A program made the translations under genes and the position numbers. Of a stretch of DNA of 39,322 nucleotides, positions 18,903 through 27,364 are shown piece by piece. The notes under the pieces are model-generated. The model had not been told where the DNA came from. It did no database searches and saw only the letters and a program-made list of their open reading frames with translations. Within the stretch, counting starts at the first letter, position 1. Each line of letters opens with the position of its first letter. This DNA comes from Acidobacteriota bacterium (GTDB lineage Bacteria; Acidobacteriota; Terriglobia; UBA7540): positions 1 through 39,322 of the forward strand of contig JAKASG010000024.1 in the NCBI GenBank assembly GCA_021828285.1, written 5' to 3'.

Positions 18903-20825
18903 ATGGAATACCGCTATCTTCCCGGCATTGATTCTCCGGCCGACCTCAAGCGAATTCCGCGCGAGGAACTGCCGGCAGTTGCAGCCGAGCTGCGCGATTA
19001 TCTGATTACTGTCGTCTCAAAAATCGGCGGACATCTGGCGTCGAGCTTGGGCGCCGTCGAGCTGACTCTGGCGCTGCACTACGTTTTTGAAACGCCTCGG
19101 GACCGCATCGTCTGGGACGTGGGCCATCAGGCCTACGGCCACAAGATTCTGACGGGCCGGCGCGACCGCTTCCCGACGATCCGGCAATACGGCGGCCTAT
19201 CGGGCTTTCCCGTCCGGAATGAAAGCCCTTACGACACTTTCAACGTCGCTCACGCGGGTACGGCGATTTCCGCGGCGCTCGGCATGGCGGCGGCGCGCGA
19301 TTTGAACGGCGAAAATTACCGGGTCGTCGCGGTGGTCGGCGATGCGGGACTCACGTCCGGCCTTGAACTCGAAGGCATCAATAACCTCGGCAATCTGCAG
19401 AAAAAGGTCCTGGTGATTCTGAACGACAACGAAATGTCCATCTCCGCGAACGTGGGAGCGATTGCGGGTTATCTGAACCGCATCGTGCATGGACAGGCGT
19501 ACCATCGGTTGAAAGAAGAAGTGGAAAAGATGATGCTCGCGGTGCCGCACCTCGGCCCGCGGCTGCTGAGAATATCGAAAGACATTGTTGATTCGGCGAA
19601 GGCCGTGCTCATCCCGGGCCTGGTCTTCGAGGAGTTGGGGTTCGATTACGTCGGGCCGGTCAACGGCCACGATCTGACGGAGCTGGTCGGCGTGCTCGGG
19701 CGGCTGAAAGATTGCGCCAAGCCGACGCTCCTCCACGTCGTAACGCAAAAGGGCAAGGGCTATCGCCACGCCGAAAAACTTCCGGTGAAGTATCACGGGG
19801 TGACGCAGTTCGACGTTTCGACGGGTGCATTCCAGAAAGCGCCGGCCAAGGCGCCGGCATACACCGCCGTGTTCGGCGAAGCGATGTGCGAGCTTGCCGA
19901 GCGCGATTCGCGCGTCGTCGCCATCACGGCGGCGATGGCGGATGGAACGGGACTCGTGGAATTTTCCAAGCGCTTTCCGAACCGCTTTTTTGACGTGGGC
20001 ATCGCCGAGCAGCACGCCATCACTTTCGCCTGCGGGCTCGCGTGCGAAGGGATGCGGCCGGTGGCGGCGATTTACTCGACGTTTCTCCAGCGCGCATACG
20101 ACCAGGTGATTCACGACGCTTGCCTGATGCGGTTGCCTGTGACCTTTGCACTCGACCGCGCCGGCATCGTCGGCCAGGACGGTCCCACCCACCACGGCCT
20201 TTACGACCTCGTTTATCTTTCCGCGCTGCCGGGCATGGTGGTGATGGCGCCGAAAGACGAAAACGAATTGCGCCACATGCTGTATACGGCGCTTCAGTCG
20301 AACGGTCCCGCGGCGGTACGCTATCCGCGCGGCAACGGCATGGGCGTGCCTCTCGATCGGGACTTCCGGCCGCTTGAAATCGGAAAGGGTGAAATTCTGA
20401 GGGAAGGAAGCGACTTCGCCATCCTCGCCATCGGCAGCATGGTTTATCCGAGCCTTGAAGCCGCCGCGAAACTCGAAGCCGCCGGCCTTTTCGCCACCGT
20501 GATGAACGCGCGCTTCATGAAGCCGCTCGATGAGGAACTGATCAGTTGCCTTGCGGCGGAAAAACAATTTCTCGTGACCGTCGAAGAAGGCACGGAGGCG
20601 GGCGGCTTCGGCGCCAACGTTGGAGCGCTCTTGAACGACCGCAAAATTCCCGCGAGCATTCTTCGCATCGCCGTTCCCGACCGAATCATTCCTCACGGCC
20701 CGCCGAATCTCCTCCACGCCAAGTACGGGCTCGACGCGGACGGTATTGCGGAAAAAATCAAGGCTTACGCCAACGAGTGCCCCGTGCGCGGCGAGCTGAA
20801 ATTCCGCTCGCTCCTCCGGCCGTGA
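18903..20825 (+). CDS. dxs: 1-deoxy-D-xylulose-5-phosphate synthase
   Basis: Dxs condenses pyruvate with glyceraldehyde-3-phosphate using thiamine diphosphate, the first step of the MEP isoprenoid pathway. The 640 residues contain WDVGHQAYGHKILTGRRD (substrate-binding His near 75), the thiamine motif GDAGLTSGLELEG...NDNEMSIS at about 146-180, the transketolase central domain TAAMADGTGLVEF and DRAGIVGQDGPTHHGLYDL, and the C-terminal domain (VTVEEGTEAGGFGA). The 147 bases between ispA and dxs contain two CGATTGA repeats but no clear promoter or ribosome binding site; ATG 18903 is set by alignment of the N-terminus. Confidence 0.96.
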   Translation: MEYRYLPGIDSPADLKRIPREELPAVAAELRDYLITVVSKIGGHLASSLGAVELTLALHYVFETPRDRIVWDVGHQAYGHKILTGRRDRFPTIRQYGGLSGFPVRNESPYDTFNVAHAGTAISAALGMAAARDLNGENYRVVAVVGDAGLTSGLELEGINNLGNLQKKVLVILNDNEMSISANVGAIAGYLNRIVHGQAYHRLKEEVEKMMLAVPHLGPRLLRISKDIVDSAKAVLIPGLVFEELGFDYVGPVNGHDLTELVGVLGRLKDCAKPTLLHVVTQKGKGYRHAEKLPVKYHGVTQFDVSTGAFQKAPAKAPAYTAVFGEAMCELAERDSRVVAITAAMADGTGLVEFSKRFPNRFFDVGIAEQHAITFACGLACEGMRPVAAIYSTFLQRAYDQVIHDACLMRLPVTFALDRAGIVGQDGPTHHGLYDLVYLSALPGMVVMAPKDENELRHMLYTALQSNGPAAVRYPRGNGMGVPLDRDFRPLEIGKGEILREGSDFAILAIGSMVYPSLEAAAKLEAAGLFATVMNARFMKPLDEELISCLAAEKQFLVTVEEGTEAGGFGANVGALLNDRKIPASILRIAVPDRIIPHGPPNLLHAKYGLDADGIAEKIKAYANECPVRGELKFRSLLRP

Positions 20826-20839
20826 CCGGCTGCGAAGGC

Positions 20840-20869
20840 TTGACGGAAGCGGAAGCGCCGCGTTATCTT
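20840..20869 (+). promoter_or_regulatory. Candidate promoter of the rpmH-mnmE cluster
   Basis: TTGACG (20840-20845) and TATCTT (20864-20869) are 18 bases apart, starting 15 bases after the dxs stop. The leader would be about 135 bases. No DnaA boxes (TTATCCACA-like) were found by eye in the same gap. Confidence 0.45.
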
Positions 20870-21011
20870 AAATACTCAGGGCGTTGGGGACTTTGCAAGG
20901 CGAATCAAGATTTTGGGCAAGGGCTGGATCATATCACTGCGGTTTTCCCCTGAATTTCAAGCATTTTAGGCTGGAATCTGAGGGCAAATGCCGATAGAGG
21001 GGTGAAGCTCT

Positions 21012-21146
21012 TTGAAACGAACTTATCAACCGAACCGGCGGCGGCGCGCAAAGACCCACGGGTTCCGTGTTCGCATGAGGACTCCCGGGGGCAAGCGCAC
21101 GCTCAAGCGCCGGCGGCAGAAGGGCCGTCACCGGCTGACCCCCTGA
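21012..21146 (+). CDS. rpmH: 50S ribosomal protein L34
   Basis: The TTG-started frame encodes 44 residues: [18 protein letters not shown], then [17 protein letters not shown] and KGRHRLTP, full-length L34 with all conserved positions. The ribosome binding site is the AGAGGGGTGA stretch about 8 bases before the TTG. The gene is short and lies inside a longer open frame that belongs to rnpA, so it is easy to miss. rpmH followed by rnpA, yidD, yidC, jag and mnmE is the conserved order near many chromosome origins, but dnaA is replaced here by dxs upstream. Confidence 0.95.
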   Translation: MKRTYQPNRRRRAKTHGFRVRMRTPGGKRTLKRRRQKGRHRLTP

Positions 21147-21154
21147 AGGCTCGA

Positions 21155-21529
21155 TTGAAGCCGCAAGCCTTCCCCAAAGCATTTCGACTCCTGCGCCGTG
21201 CGGAATTCCGCCGGGTGTATGAACGGGGGCAACGCCGGAGCGCGCCATTATGCACGATTTTCTTTCTCGCCAACGGCCTGGAGCACTCGCGGCTGGGAGT
21301 CACAACGCCGCGGCAGCTCGGGAAAGCGGTCCTTCGCAACCGGTTGAGGCGGCGAGTGAGAGAAGCCTTTCGCCAAGTGCGCACGACACTGGCTCCAGGC
21401 TGGGACATTGTGGTGAATCCGCGGCCTGCGACTGCGAAAATTCCGTTCGCGAGGCTGCGCGCGGAATTCCTGCGCCTCATGCCGAAGACACCCGGCGCCG
21501 GGAGAGCGGGTCAATCGCCCGAGGCGTGA
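21155..21529 (+). CDS. rnpA: Ribonuclease P protein component
   Basis: RnpA is the basic protein subunit that helps the RNase P RNA remove 5' leaders from tRNA precursors. Landmarks are [47 protein letters not shown] (the RNR motif that binds RNA) and [11 protein letters not shown] 21155 gives 124 residues, the usual size, with GAAGG 5 bases upstream. The same frame is open back to GTG 21002, across all of rpmH, giving 175 residues; that arrangement is known from Thermus, but here the GTG lies inside the rpmH ribosome binding site. The stop overlaps the yidD GTG by four bases. Confidence 0.9.
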   Translation: MKPQAFPKAFRLLRRAEFRRVYERGQRRSAPLCTIFFLANGLEHSRLGVTTPRQLGKAVLRNRLRRRVREAFRQVRTTLAPGWDIVVNPRPATAKIPFARLRAEFLRLMPKTPGAGRAGQSPEA

Positions 21530-21747
21530 AGTTTCTGGCGCTTGCGCTGATTCGCGCTTATCAAAGCTTCGTTTCGCCAATTCTCGTTCCCTCTTGCCGA
21601 TATTATCCGTCCTGCTCCGTTTATGCGTACGAAGCGGTGAGCACTTGGGGCGTATGGAAAGGAACAGCCCTGGCGGTGCGGCGCATTTTACGCTGCCGCC
21701 CTTTCGGCGGAAATGGAGTGGATCCTGTGCCGCCGGTTCCCAAGTAA
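21526..21747 (+). CDS. yidD: Membrane protein insertion efficiency factor YidD
   Basis: The 73-residue protein is YidD, a small membrane-associated protein that aids insertion of proteins by YidC. It starts [20 protein letters not shown], continues [17 protein letters not shown] with its two conserved cysteines, and ends [17 protein letters not shown]. The GTG start overlaps the rnpA stop (GTGA), which decides the start; the open frame upstream to 21250 lies inside rnpA and is not coding. It is followed by yidC after 60 bases. Confidence 0.93.
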   Translation: MKFLALALIRAYQSFVSPILVPSCRYYPSCSVYAYEAVSTWGVWKGTALAVRRILRCRPFGGNGVDPVPPVPK

Positions 21748-21807
21748 CGGGAACAGACGCTGAATCGCCGCGGCATGCGCTCTCGAAACGGGCGCTTTGT
21801 TCAACTC

Positions 21808-23574
21808 ATGAACACCGAAAAGAGGTTGCTTGTCGCGTTCGCGCTCTCGATGGGCGTTCTCCTCCTGTGGGGCGCCTTTTTCGGCAAGCCGCCGCACCCG
21901 CCGGTGAAGCCAGCCGTTCCGCCGGCAGCGCAGAAGTCGAAGCCCATCACGGAGAGTCCCGCCCATGCAGCAGCCCCAAGGCCTGCGTCGCCGCCCGCTT
22001 CCCTTGCCGTCGAGCAAGGAACAGCGACGGAAGATATCGTTGTGAACGGACCGCTCTACCGCGTCACCTTTTCGACCGAAGGCGCGATCGTGAAGAGCTG
22101 GGTCTTGACGAAGTACCAGGATGAGCACGGCAAGCCGCTCAACGTTGTGAATACGGCGGCTTGTCGCCAACTCGGTTTTCCGATGAAGCTCTCCACCGGT
22201 GATCCCAAGCTCGACGGCGAGCTGAATGAAGCCGATTTCGTCGCGAAACCCGCGGGAACCATGCTCAAGGCGCCCGTGACGCTCGAGTTCGTGTACAGCA
22301 ACGGGAAGATCGAGGCGCGCAAGAAATTCGTCTTTGGTGACAACTATCAAGTCTCCGCCCGGATGAGCGTATTCGACGGAAAGAAATACTTTCCCATCGG
22401 CGTGGAATGGCCGGGAGGCTTCGGCGATCAATCGGTTGGCGCGAAGCAGGAAGAAGCCGCGAGTTCGGCTGTTTATGATAATGGACAGAACCTGAAAGTG
22501 GACTCGCTTGCGAGCTTCGGTCCAAGCCTTTTCGACCGGTTACTCGGGGCCGGCGGAAGCGCGAACCAGCACACGGAGAATAAAGCCCGTACCGTTCCCG
22601 GCCCGCTCCAGTTTGCAGGACTGCAGGACCGGTATTTCGCCGGGATTTTCTTCCCCGGATCTACGAGCGAGGGCTTCGATTTCGAGCCGCAACTTTGGAA
22701 AGACTCGAAGGGGAAGAAGGCGGCATCTTTACAAGCGCTCACCGCCGGAATCCAAAACCCTCAGGCCGCTCCGCTCAAGTTCCGCCTTTTTGTCGCGCCG
22801 AAAGCGGTTGACGTCCTGAGGACCACGGATCCGCCTCTCAGCGGATTGCTCGACTGGGGCTGGTTCGGATTCATTGCCAAGCCGTTCTTCTATGCTATGC
22901 AGTACATGGTGCACCATTGGATCCACAATTACGGCTGGGCGATTGTCATCCTTACGGTGCTGATTAGTGTGGCCGTTTTCCCGCTGCGGCTCAAGAGCAT
23001 CCGCGCGGCTCAGGAAATGCAGCGCCTTGCTCCCCATGTCAAGGCCATTCAGGACCGCTATAAGCAATATAAATTCAATGATCCGCGCAAGCAACGAATG
23101 AACCAGGAGATGATGAAGCTCTATCAGGAGCATGGCGTCAATCCCATCGGCGGGTGCCTTCCGACGCTGCTGCAGTTGCCGGTCATCTACGCCTTTTATC
23201 GGATGCTCGAGCTGCCGATCGAATTCCGCCATGCGCGCTGGATTCTGTGGTTCAATGACCTGTCCCAGCCGGACCATTCGCGCCTTTTCGGATTGCCAAT
23301 CCCGATCATGTGGGCGGCGATGATGGCGGCCTCGTTCGTGATGACCGTGATCACGCCGATGCCCACCCCTGACCGCCAGCAGAGGACGATGATGATGATC
23401 ATGCCGCTGTTCATCGGGTTCCTGTTCATTCACTGGGCGAGCGGCCTGGTGCTCTATTATCTGACGTTCAGCGTGGTCAGCATCACACAGCAGCTGCTCA
23501 TCAACCGGTTTTGGCCCATCACCGCTCCGCCCTGCGGACCGCCCAAGCCCGCTGCCGCTGTGGGCAAAGCTTAG
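21808..23574 (+). CDS. yidC: Membrane protein insertase YidC
   Basis: The protein inserts and folds inner membrane proteins with or without the Sec translocon. It has an N-terminal anchor (RLLVAFALSMGVLLLWGAFF), a Pro/Ala-rich linker, a large periplasmic domain (about 60-345) and the five-segment Oxa1 core: PFFYAMQYMVHHWIHNYGWA, FPLRLKSIRAAQEMQRLAP, NPIGGCLPTLLQLPVIYAFY and the last segments near 500-570. The presence of the periplasmic domain marks a Gram-negative-type envelope. I chose ATG 21808 (MNTEKRLL, 588 residues); ATG 21775 adds 11 residues and neither has a clear ribosome binding site. Confidence 0.94.
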   Translation: MNTEKRLLVAFALSMGVLLLWGAFFGKPPHPPVKPAVPPAAQKSKPITESPAHAAAPRPASPPASLAVEQGTATEDIVVNGPLYRVTFSTEGAIVKSWVLTKYQDEHGKPLNVVNTAACRQLGFPMKLSTGDPKLDGELNEADFVAKPAGTMLKAPVTLEFVYSNGKIEARKKFVFGDNYQVSARMSVFDGKKYFPIGVEWPGGFGDQSVGAKQEEAASSAVYDNGQNLKVDSLASFGPSLFDRLLGAGGSANQHTENKARTVPGPLQFAGLQDRYFAGIFFPGSTSEGFDFEPQLWKDSKGKKAASLQALTAGIQNPQAAPLKFRLFVAPKAVDVLRTTDPPLSGLLDWGWFGFIAKPFFYAMQYMVHHWIHNYGWAIVILTVLISVAVFPLRLKSIRAAQEMQRLAPHVKAIQDRYKQYKFNDPRKQRMNQEMMKLYQEHGVNPIGGCLPTLLQLPVIYAFYRMLELPIEFRHARWILWFNDLSQPDHSRLFGLPIPIMWAAMMAASFVMTVITPMPTPDRQQRTMMMIMPLFIGFLFIHWASGLVLYYLTFSVVSITQQLLINRFWPITAPPCGPPKPAAAVGKA

Positions 23575-23580
23575 GAGATC

Positions 23581-24126
23581 ATGGATCATTCACTGCAACC
23601 TTCAATCGCTTCATCCACTTCGAACTCGCCCGAGCTCGCTCCGCTCACCAGCCTTCTCGACAAAATCATCCGTCACGGCGGTTTCGAACTCGAATATAGG
23701 ATTCGTCCCTCCGGCCGCCCGGCAGAGGATTCAGATTCTCCCGAAATTATCGTCGAGCTTTCGGGAGGGGATAGCGACCTTTTGCTTGAGAAGAACGCCC
23801 AACTGCTCAATGCTATCGAGGACATTCTCTTGAAAGGCGCGCGCCTTCCGGAAGGCGCCGCAGGGATGGTGGGGCTCGATTGCAATGACTGGCGCCGGGT
23901 GCGTGCGGAAGAAATCCGGCTGACAGCTCAAATGGCCGCTCAACACGTGATCGAGACGGGCCAGCCGTACACACTCAACCCGATGACGCCCCGCGAGCGG
24001 CGCATCGCGCACCTCGCCCTCAAGGATCGTCCGGCCGTCCGCACGCTGAGCGAAGGCGCCGGGCGCGACCGGCGCGTCGTCATCTTTCCCGCTGAACCGG
24101 ATTCCTCCGGCGCACCGCCCCGTTAA
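23581..24126 (+). CDS. Jag/KhpB-like R3H domain RNA-binding protein
   Basis: The 181-residue protein has a KH-like middle (LLEKNAQLLNAIEDILLKGA, about 80-100) and a C-terminal R3H domain (MTPRERRIAHLALKDRPAVRTLSEGAGRDRRV, about 134-168) with the Arg-x3-His signature. Such Jag proteins bind RNA and are almost always encoded right after yidC, as here: six bases separate them, and TAGGAG precedes the ATG. The N-terminal Jag_N domain of Firmicutes proteins is missing; the first 50 residues are Ser/Pro-rich and probably flexible. Confidence 0.87.
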   Translation: MDHSLQPSIASSTSNSPELAPLTSLLDKIIRHGGFELEYRIRPSGRPAEDSDSPEIIVELSGGDSDLLLEKNAQLLNAIEDILLKGARLPEGAAGMVGLDCNDWRRVRAEEIRLTAQMAAQHVIETGQPYTLNPMTPRERRIAHLALKDRPAVRTLSEGAGRDRRVVIFPAEPDSSGAPPR

Positions 24127-24139
24127 CCGGAAGCTTCGC

Positions 24140-25525
24140 GTGGACGAAGAAACCATTGTCGCCATCGCGACGCCCCCCGGCCGGGGTGGCATCGGTGTGG
24201 TGCGGCTTTCAGGAAATCGCGCTTGCGAGATTGCGGCGAAGCTCGTTCACCGCGAGCCGCTCGAAACGCAACGCGCAACGGTCGCAGCTTTCATTGACCC
24301 GGAGACCGGCCGTCCGCTCGATCAAGTGGTCGTCACTTGTTACCACCGGCCGCATTCCTACACGGGTGAAGACGTGGCGGAAATTTCCTGCCATGGCGCG
24401 CCGGTGATTCTCGGCGCCCTCGTGGAATGCTGTCTCGCCGAAGGCGCGCGGGCCGCCGAGCCCGGCGAGTTCACGCTCCGCGCATTCCTGAACGGCCGCA
24501 TCGATTTGACGCAGGCTGAAGCTGTTCGCGACCTCATCGAATCGCGCACGCTCTACCAGGCGCGCGTCGCGGCCGCGCAGCTCGAAGGCGCGGTCTCCGC
24601 GCGGCTGAAGCCGCACAAGCAGGTTCTGCTCGAGCTGATTGCGGCGCTCGAAGCCGGCATTGATTTCGCCGATGACGATGTGCCCGTCTTGCCGCGCGCC
24701 GAGATTGTCACACGGATCGAGGCGATCCGTTGCGACCTCGGGAAGCTCGTGCGCGGCTATGCCTTCGGGCGAATCGTTCACGAAGGCCTGAGCCTGGTAA
24801 TCGCAGGACGGCCGAACGTCGGCAAATCGAGTTTATTCAACCGCCTGCTCGAAGAGAATCGCGCCATCGTTACGGCGACGCCGGGAACGACCCGGGATCT
24901 GGTCGCGGAAAACGCGAATCTCGGAGGGATTCCTTTGCGCTTCGTGGATACCGCCGGAATCCGTGAGGCCGCCGACGAGGCGGAAAAGATCGGCGTCGAA
25001 AAATCGCTCGAATCCCTGGCGGAGGCGGACCTTCGCCTTTGGGTGCTCGACGCATCGGCGGACTGGCGTGAAGAAGACGCCGCGTGGGTCAGGAAAGCCT
25101 GCGCCGCAGGTGCGACGATCGTCGTGCTCAATAAATCCGATCTGCCCCTTCGCTGTTCCGCCGAGGACGTGAAAAAGGCGCTCGCTGGCGAGGGCGGATG
25201 CCCCGTCCTCGCGATGCTCGACACTTCTGCGCTCACCGGTGCAGGGATTGCGGAACTGAAAAACGCAATTGTGAAGTCGGCGATGGGCTCGGCCGGGCTC
25301 GGTTCGGAGGGGGAGCTGATTACCCACGCGCGTCATCAACAATTGCTGAAGCAATCGCTCGACGCTCTCGACCGCGCCCGCGAGGCCTCCGGCGCCGGAG
25401 TGCACCATGAAATGCTTTTGCTCGATCTTTATGAAGCGCTCCGGCTGCTCGACGCGCTCACCGGCGCGACCGACGTCGAAGACGTTCTCGGCGTGATTTT
25501 TTCAAAATTCTGCGTGGGCAAGTGA
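24140..25525 (+). CDS. mnmE: tRNA uridine-5-carboxymethylaminomethyl(34) synthesis GTPase MnmE
   Basis: MnmE, with MnmG, modifies the wobble uridine of several tRNAs. The folate-binding N-terminal domain has IVAIATPPGRGGIGVVRLSG and AEPGEFTLRAFLNGRIDLTQAEAV; the G domain has GRPNVGKSS at 223-231, TTRD, DTAGIRE at 270 and NKSD at 331-334; and the protein ends in the essential FCVGK. Length 461 is standard and the start is GTG, 13 bases after the R3H gene. mnmG, often next, is absent; murJ converges from the other strand with 10 bases between stops. Confidence 0.96.
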   Translation: MDEETIVAIATPPGRGGIGVVRLSGNRACEIAAKLVHREPLETQRATVAAFIDPETGRPLDQVVVTCYHRPHSYTGEDVAEISCHGAPVILGALVECCLAEGARAAEPGEFTLRAFLNGRIDLTQAEAVRDLIESRTLYQARVAAAQLEGAVSARLKPHKQVLLELIAALEAGIDFADDDVPVLPRAEIVTRIEAIRCDLGKLVRGYAFGRIVHEGLSLVIAGRPNVGKSSLFNRLLEENRAIVTATPGTTRDLVAENANLGGIPLRFVDTAGIREAADEAEKIGVEKSLESLAEADLRLWVLDASADWREEDAAWVRKACAAGATIVVLNKSDLPLRCSAEDVKKALAGEGGCPVLAMLDTSALTGAGIAELKNAIVKSAMGSAGLGSEGELITHARHQQLLKQSLDALDRAREASGAGVHHEMLLLDLYEALRLLDALTGATDVEDVLGVIFSKFCVGK

Positions 25526-25535
25526 AGAACGCCGT

Positions 25536-27110
25536 TCAGCCGGCCCGGCGCAGCACCGATCCGAGAGACCGAACGTAGCCGCCGAGTTCCCGGACGCGCA
25601 ACAACTTCGCCGCCGCGACAAAAGCCAATAGGCCGGCGAGGGTTGCGGGAACAAGAACGATAAAAGCCCCGCCCGTTGTCGTCCACGCGATATGAGACTC
25701 CAAAGGCCTTAGCGCTGCAAGCGCCGCGCCCGCCGCCGCCCCTGACGCGATCAGCACCTTCAGGAAAAACACCAGCAGCCGGCCCGCTTCACGATTGTGC
25801 GTGCGGCGATTGAGCAGGAAAAACAGCGTTGCGGCATAAGCGATCACGGCAATCGAGCTCGCGGCGGCGAGTCCGCGGAATTGCCAGTGCCTCGCGAGAA
25901 GCCAATAGACGGGCAGAGCCAGAAACGTGAGAGAGGTTCCGGCGATCGCCGGCGTCAGCGTGTCGTGAGAGGCGTAAAAGCTGCGTGCAAGAATTCCCTG
26001 CACGCCCCAGGCGAACATGGCGGCGGAAAAAAGGCCCAGCGCGGCCGCCGTCGAGCCGAAGTCCGCGCCGCGCAGCCGTGTGTGGGAAAACACCAGATAA
26101 ACCACCGGCCGGCTTTCGACGATGGAGAGCGCGGAGATCGGCAGCAGCATGAAAAGCAGCGCTTTGACCGTCGAGTTGATCGTCTGGTTGAGCGCGTCAA
26201 ATTTTTTTTCGGCAAACAATTGCGCGAGAAATGGAAATGAGGCGACGCCCACGGCCTGCCCGACTACGCCCTGCGGCACGCGCATCAGCGTCTTGGCGTA
26301 GCTCAGCCAGGTGATCGAAGCGGCGGGCAAATAGGAAGCGAACCAGCGAAGGATCCAATCGTCCGTGTAAACGATCGAGAGCGCGAGCATGATGGGCAGC
26401 GTGAGCTTGACGAAATGCCGGAAGCCGGGATGACGCCAGTCGAGGCGAGGGCGGAAGCGGGCGCCCAGGCGGCGCGCGCCGTAAATCTGCAGCAGGAAAT
26501 TTCCCACAAACGCTCCCCCAAGCACTCCGACGGCGAACCCCGCGACCCCAATCCGCGCGGAGAGAAAAAAACCGCCGGCGATGACGCCCAGGTTGTAAAT
26601 CACCGGGGCGAGCGAAGGAATCAGGAAGCGCGCCTTGGCGTATTGGACGGCGCTCAAAATTCCGCCCAGGTAAAAAAAGCATTGCGCCGGCATCATCACG
26701 CGCGTCAGGAAGATCACGTGCGACCGCTCCGCAGGATTGAATCCCGGCGCGATGATGCGAGCGAGCGCGGGCGCGAAGACTTCTCCGAGCGCCACGAGCG
26801 CGAGCAGCAGGACGCCCATCGTCGTGATGACGGTTGAAAACACGCCCCACGCTTCGTCTTCGTTTCCCTCGGCGGCGTAGCGCGCGAAGAGGGGAATGAA
26901 AGTGACGGTCAGCGCTCCGCCCGCGACCAGGTAATTCAAAAAGTCCGGCAGCGTGAAGGCGGCGTAATAGGCGTCGGTGCTCGCATTCGAGCCGATTTGA
27001 TGCGCGACGGTCCATTCACGGGCGAAGCCGAGGAAGCGGCTCGCCAGAATCGTCACCATCACAATGCCGGCGGATTCCGCGATGCGGCGGTTGACCGACC
27101 CTGAGGCCAT
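25536..27110 (-). CDS. murJ: Lipid II flippase MurJ
   Basis: MurJ moves lipid II across the inner membrane for peptidoglycan synthesis. The protein (524 residues from ATG 27110) has about 14 hydrophobic segments and family blocks: SAGIVMVTILASRFLGFAREWTVAH, ASTDAYYAAFTLPDFLNYL, the GGALTVTFIPLFARY loop, MMPAQCFFYLGGILSAVQYA and VPQGVVGQAVGVASFPFLAQL. The upstream ORF extension to 27200 is not conserved-looking. It is a single gene, converging on mnmE with only 10 bases between the stop codons, and divergent from the M61 gene at 27365. Confidence 0.93.
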   Translation of the reverse strand: MASGSVNRRIAESAGIVMVTILASRFLGFAREWTVAHQIGSNASTDAYYAAFTLPDFLNYLVAGGALTVTFIPLFARYAAEGNEDEAWGVFSTVITTMGVLLLALVALGEVFAPALARIIAPGFNPAERSHVIFLTRVMMPAQCFFYLGGILSAVQYAKARFLIPSLAPVIYNLGVIAGGFFLSARIGVAGFAVGVLGGAFVGNFLLQIYGARRLGARFRPRLDWRHPGFRHFVKLTLPIMLALSIVYTDDWILRWFASYLPAASITWLSYAKTLMRVPQGVVGQAVGVASFPFLAQLFAEKKFDALNQTINSTVKALLFMLLPISALSIVESRPVVYLVFSHTRLRGADFGSTAAALGLFSAAMFAWGVQGILARSFYASHDTLTPAIAGTSLTFLALPVYWLLARHWQFRGLAAASSIAVIAYAATLFFLLNRRTHNREAGRLLVFFLKVLIASGAAAGAALAALRPLESHIAWTTTGGAFIVLVPATLAGLLAFVAAAKLLRVRELGGYVRSLGSVLRRAG

Positions 27111-27190
27111 TCTCGAATGGTGTATCACGAGTCGCCCGTCTTTAGCCAGATGGTTCGCCCCGCGAATCTCCCGGACCGGTCGTAAAACAT

Positions 27191-27219
27191 TTGAAAGCAT
27201 GCTAAAAACCGCTTATGAT
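27191..27219 (+). promoter_or_regulatory. Sigma70-type promoter of the second M61 gene
   Basis: TTGAAA (27191-27196) and TATGAT (27214-27219) are 17 bases apart, five of six matches each. Transcription would begin near 27226, giving a leader of about 139 bases before ATG 27365. Confidence 0.62.
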
Positions 27220-27364
27220 TCCGTCCTTTGGCGCAGTTTTACGCCGCGTTCGCGCTGTTCGACCCGCGCAATGGAAAGCGCGTCATTTGCCCGGAAGGCT
27301 GGCCTCGCGCGGCGGATGTGCTGCCCAGGAAGCGGGAGGTTTCATTTCACAAAGGAGTCTTCAA

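Noticed and set aside
19197-20717. 506-codon minus-strand open frame opposite dxs
   Set aside because: Composition typical of shadows, and dxs on the plus strand is unambiguous.
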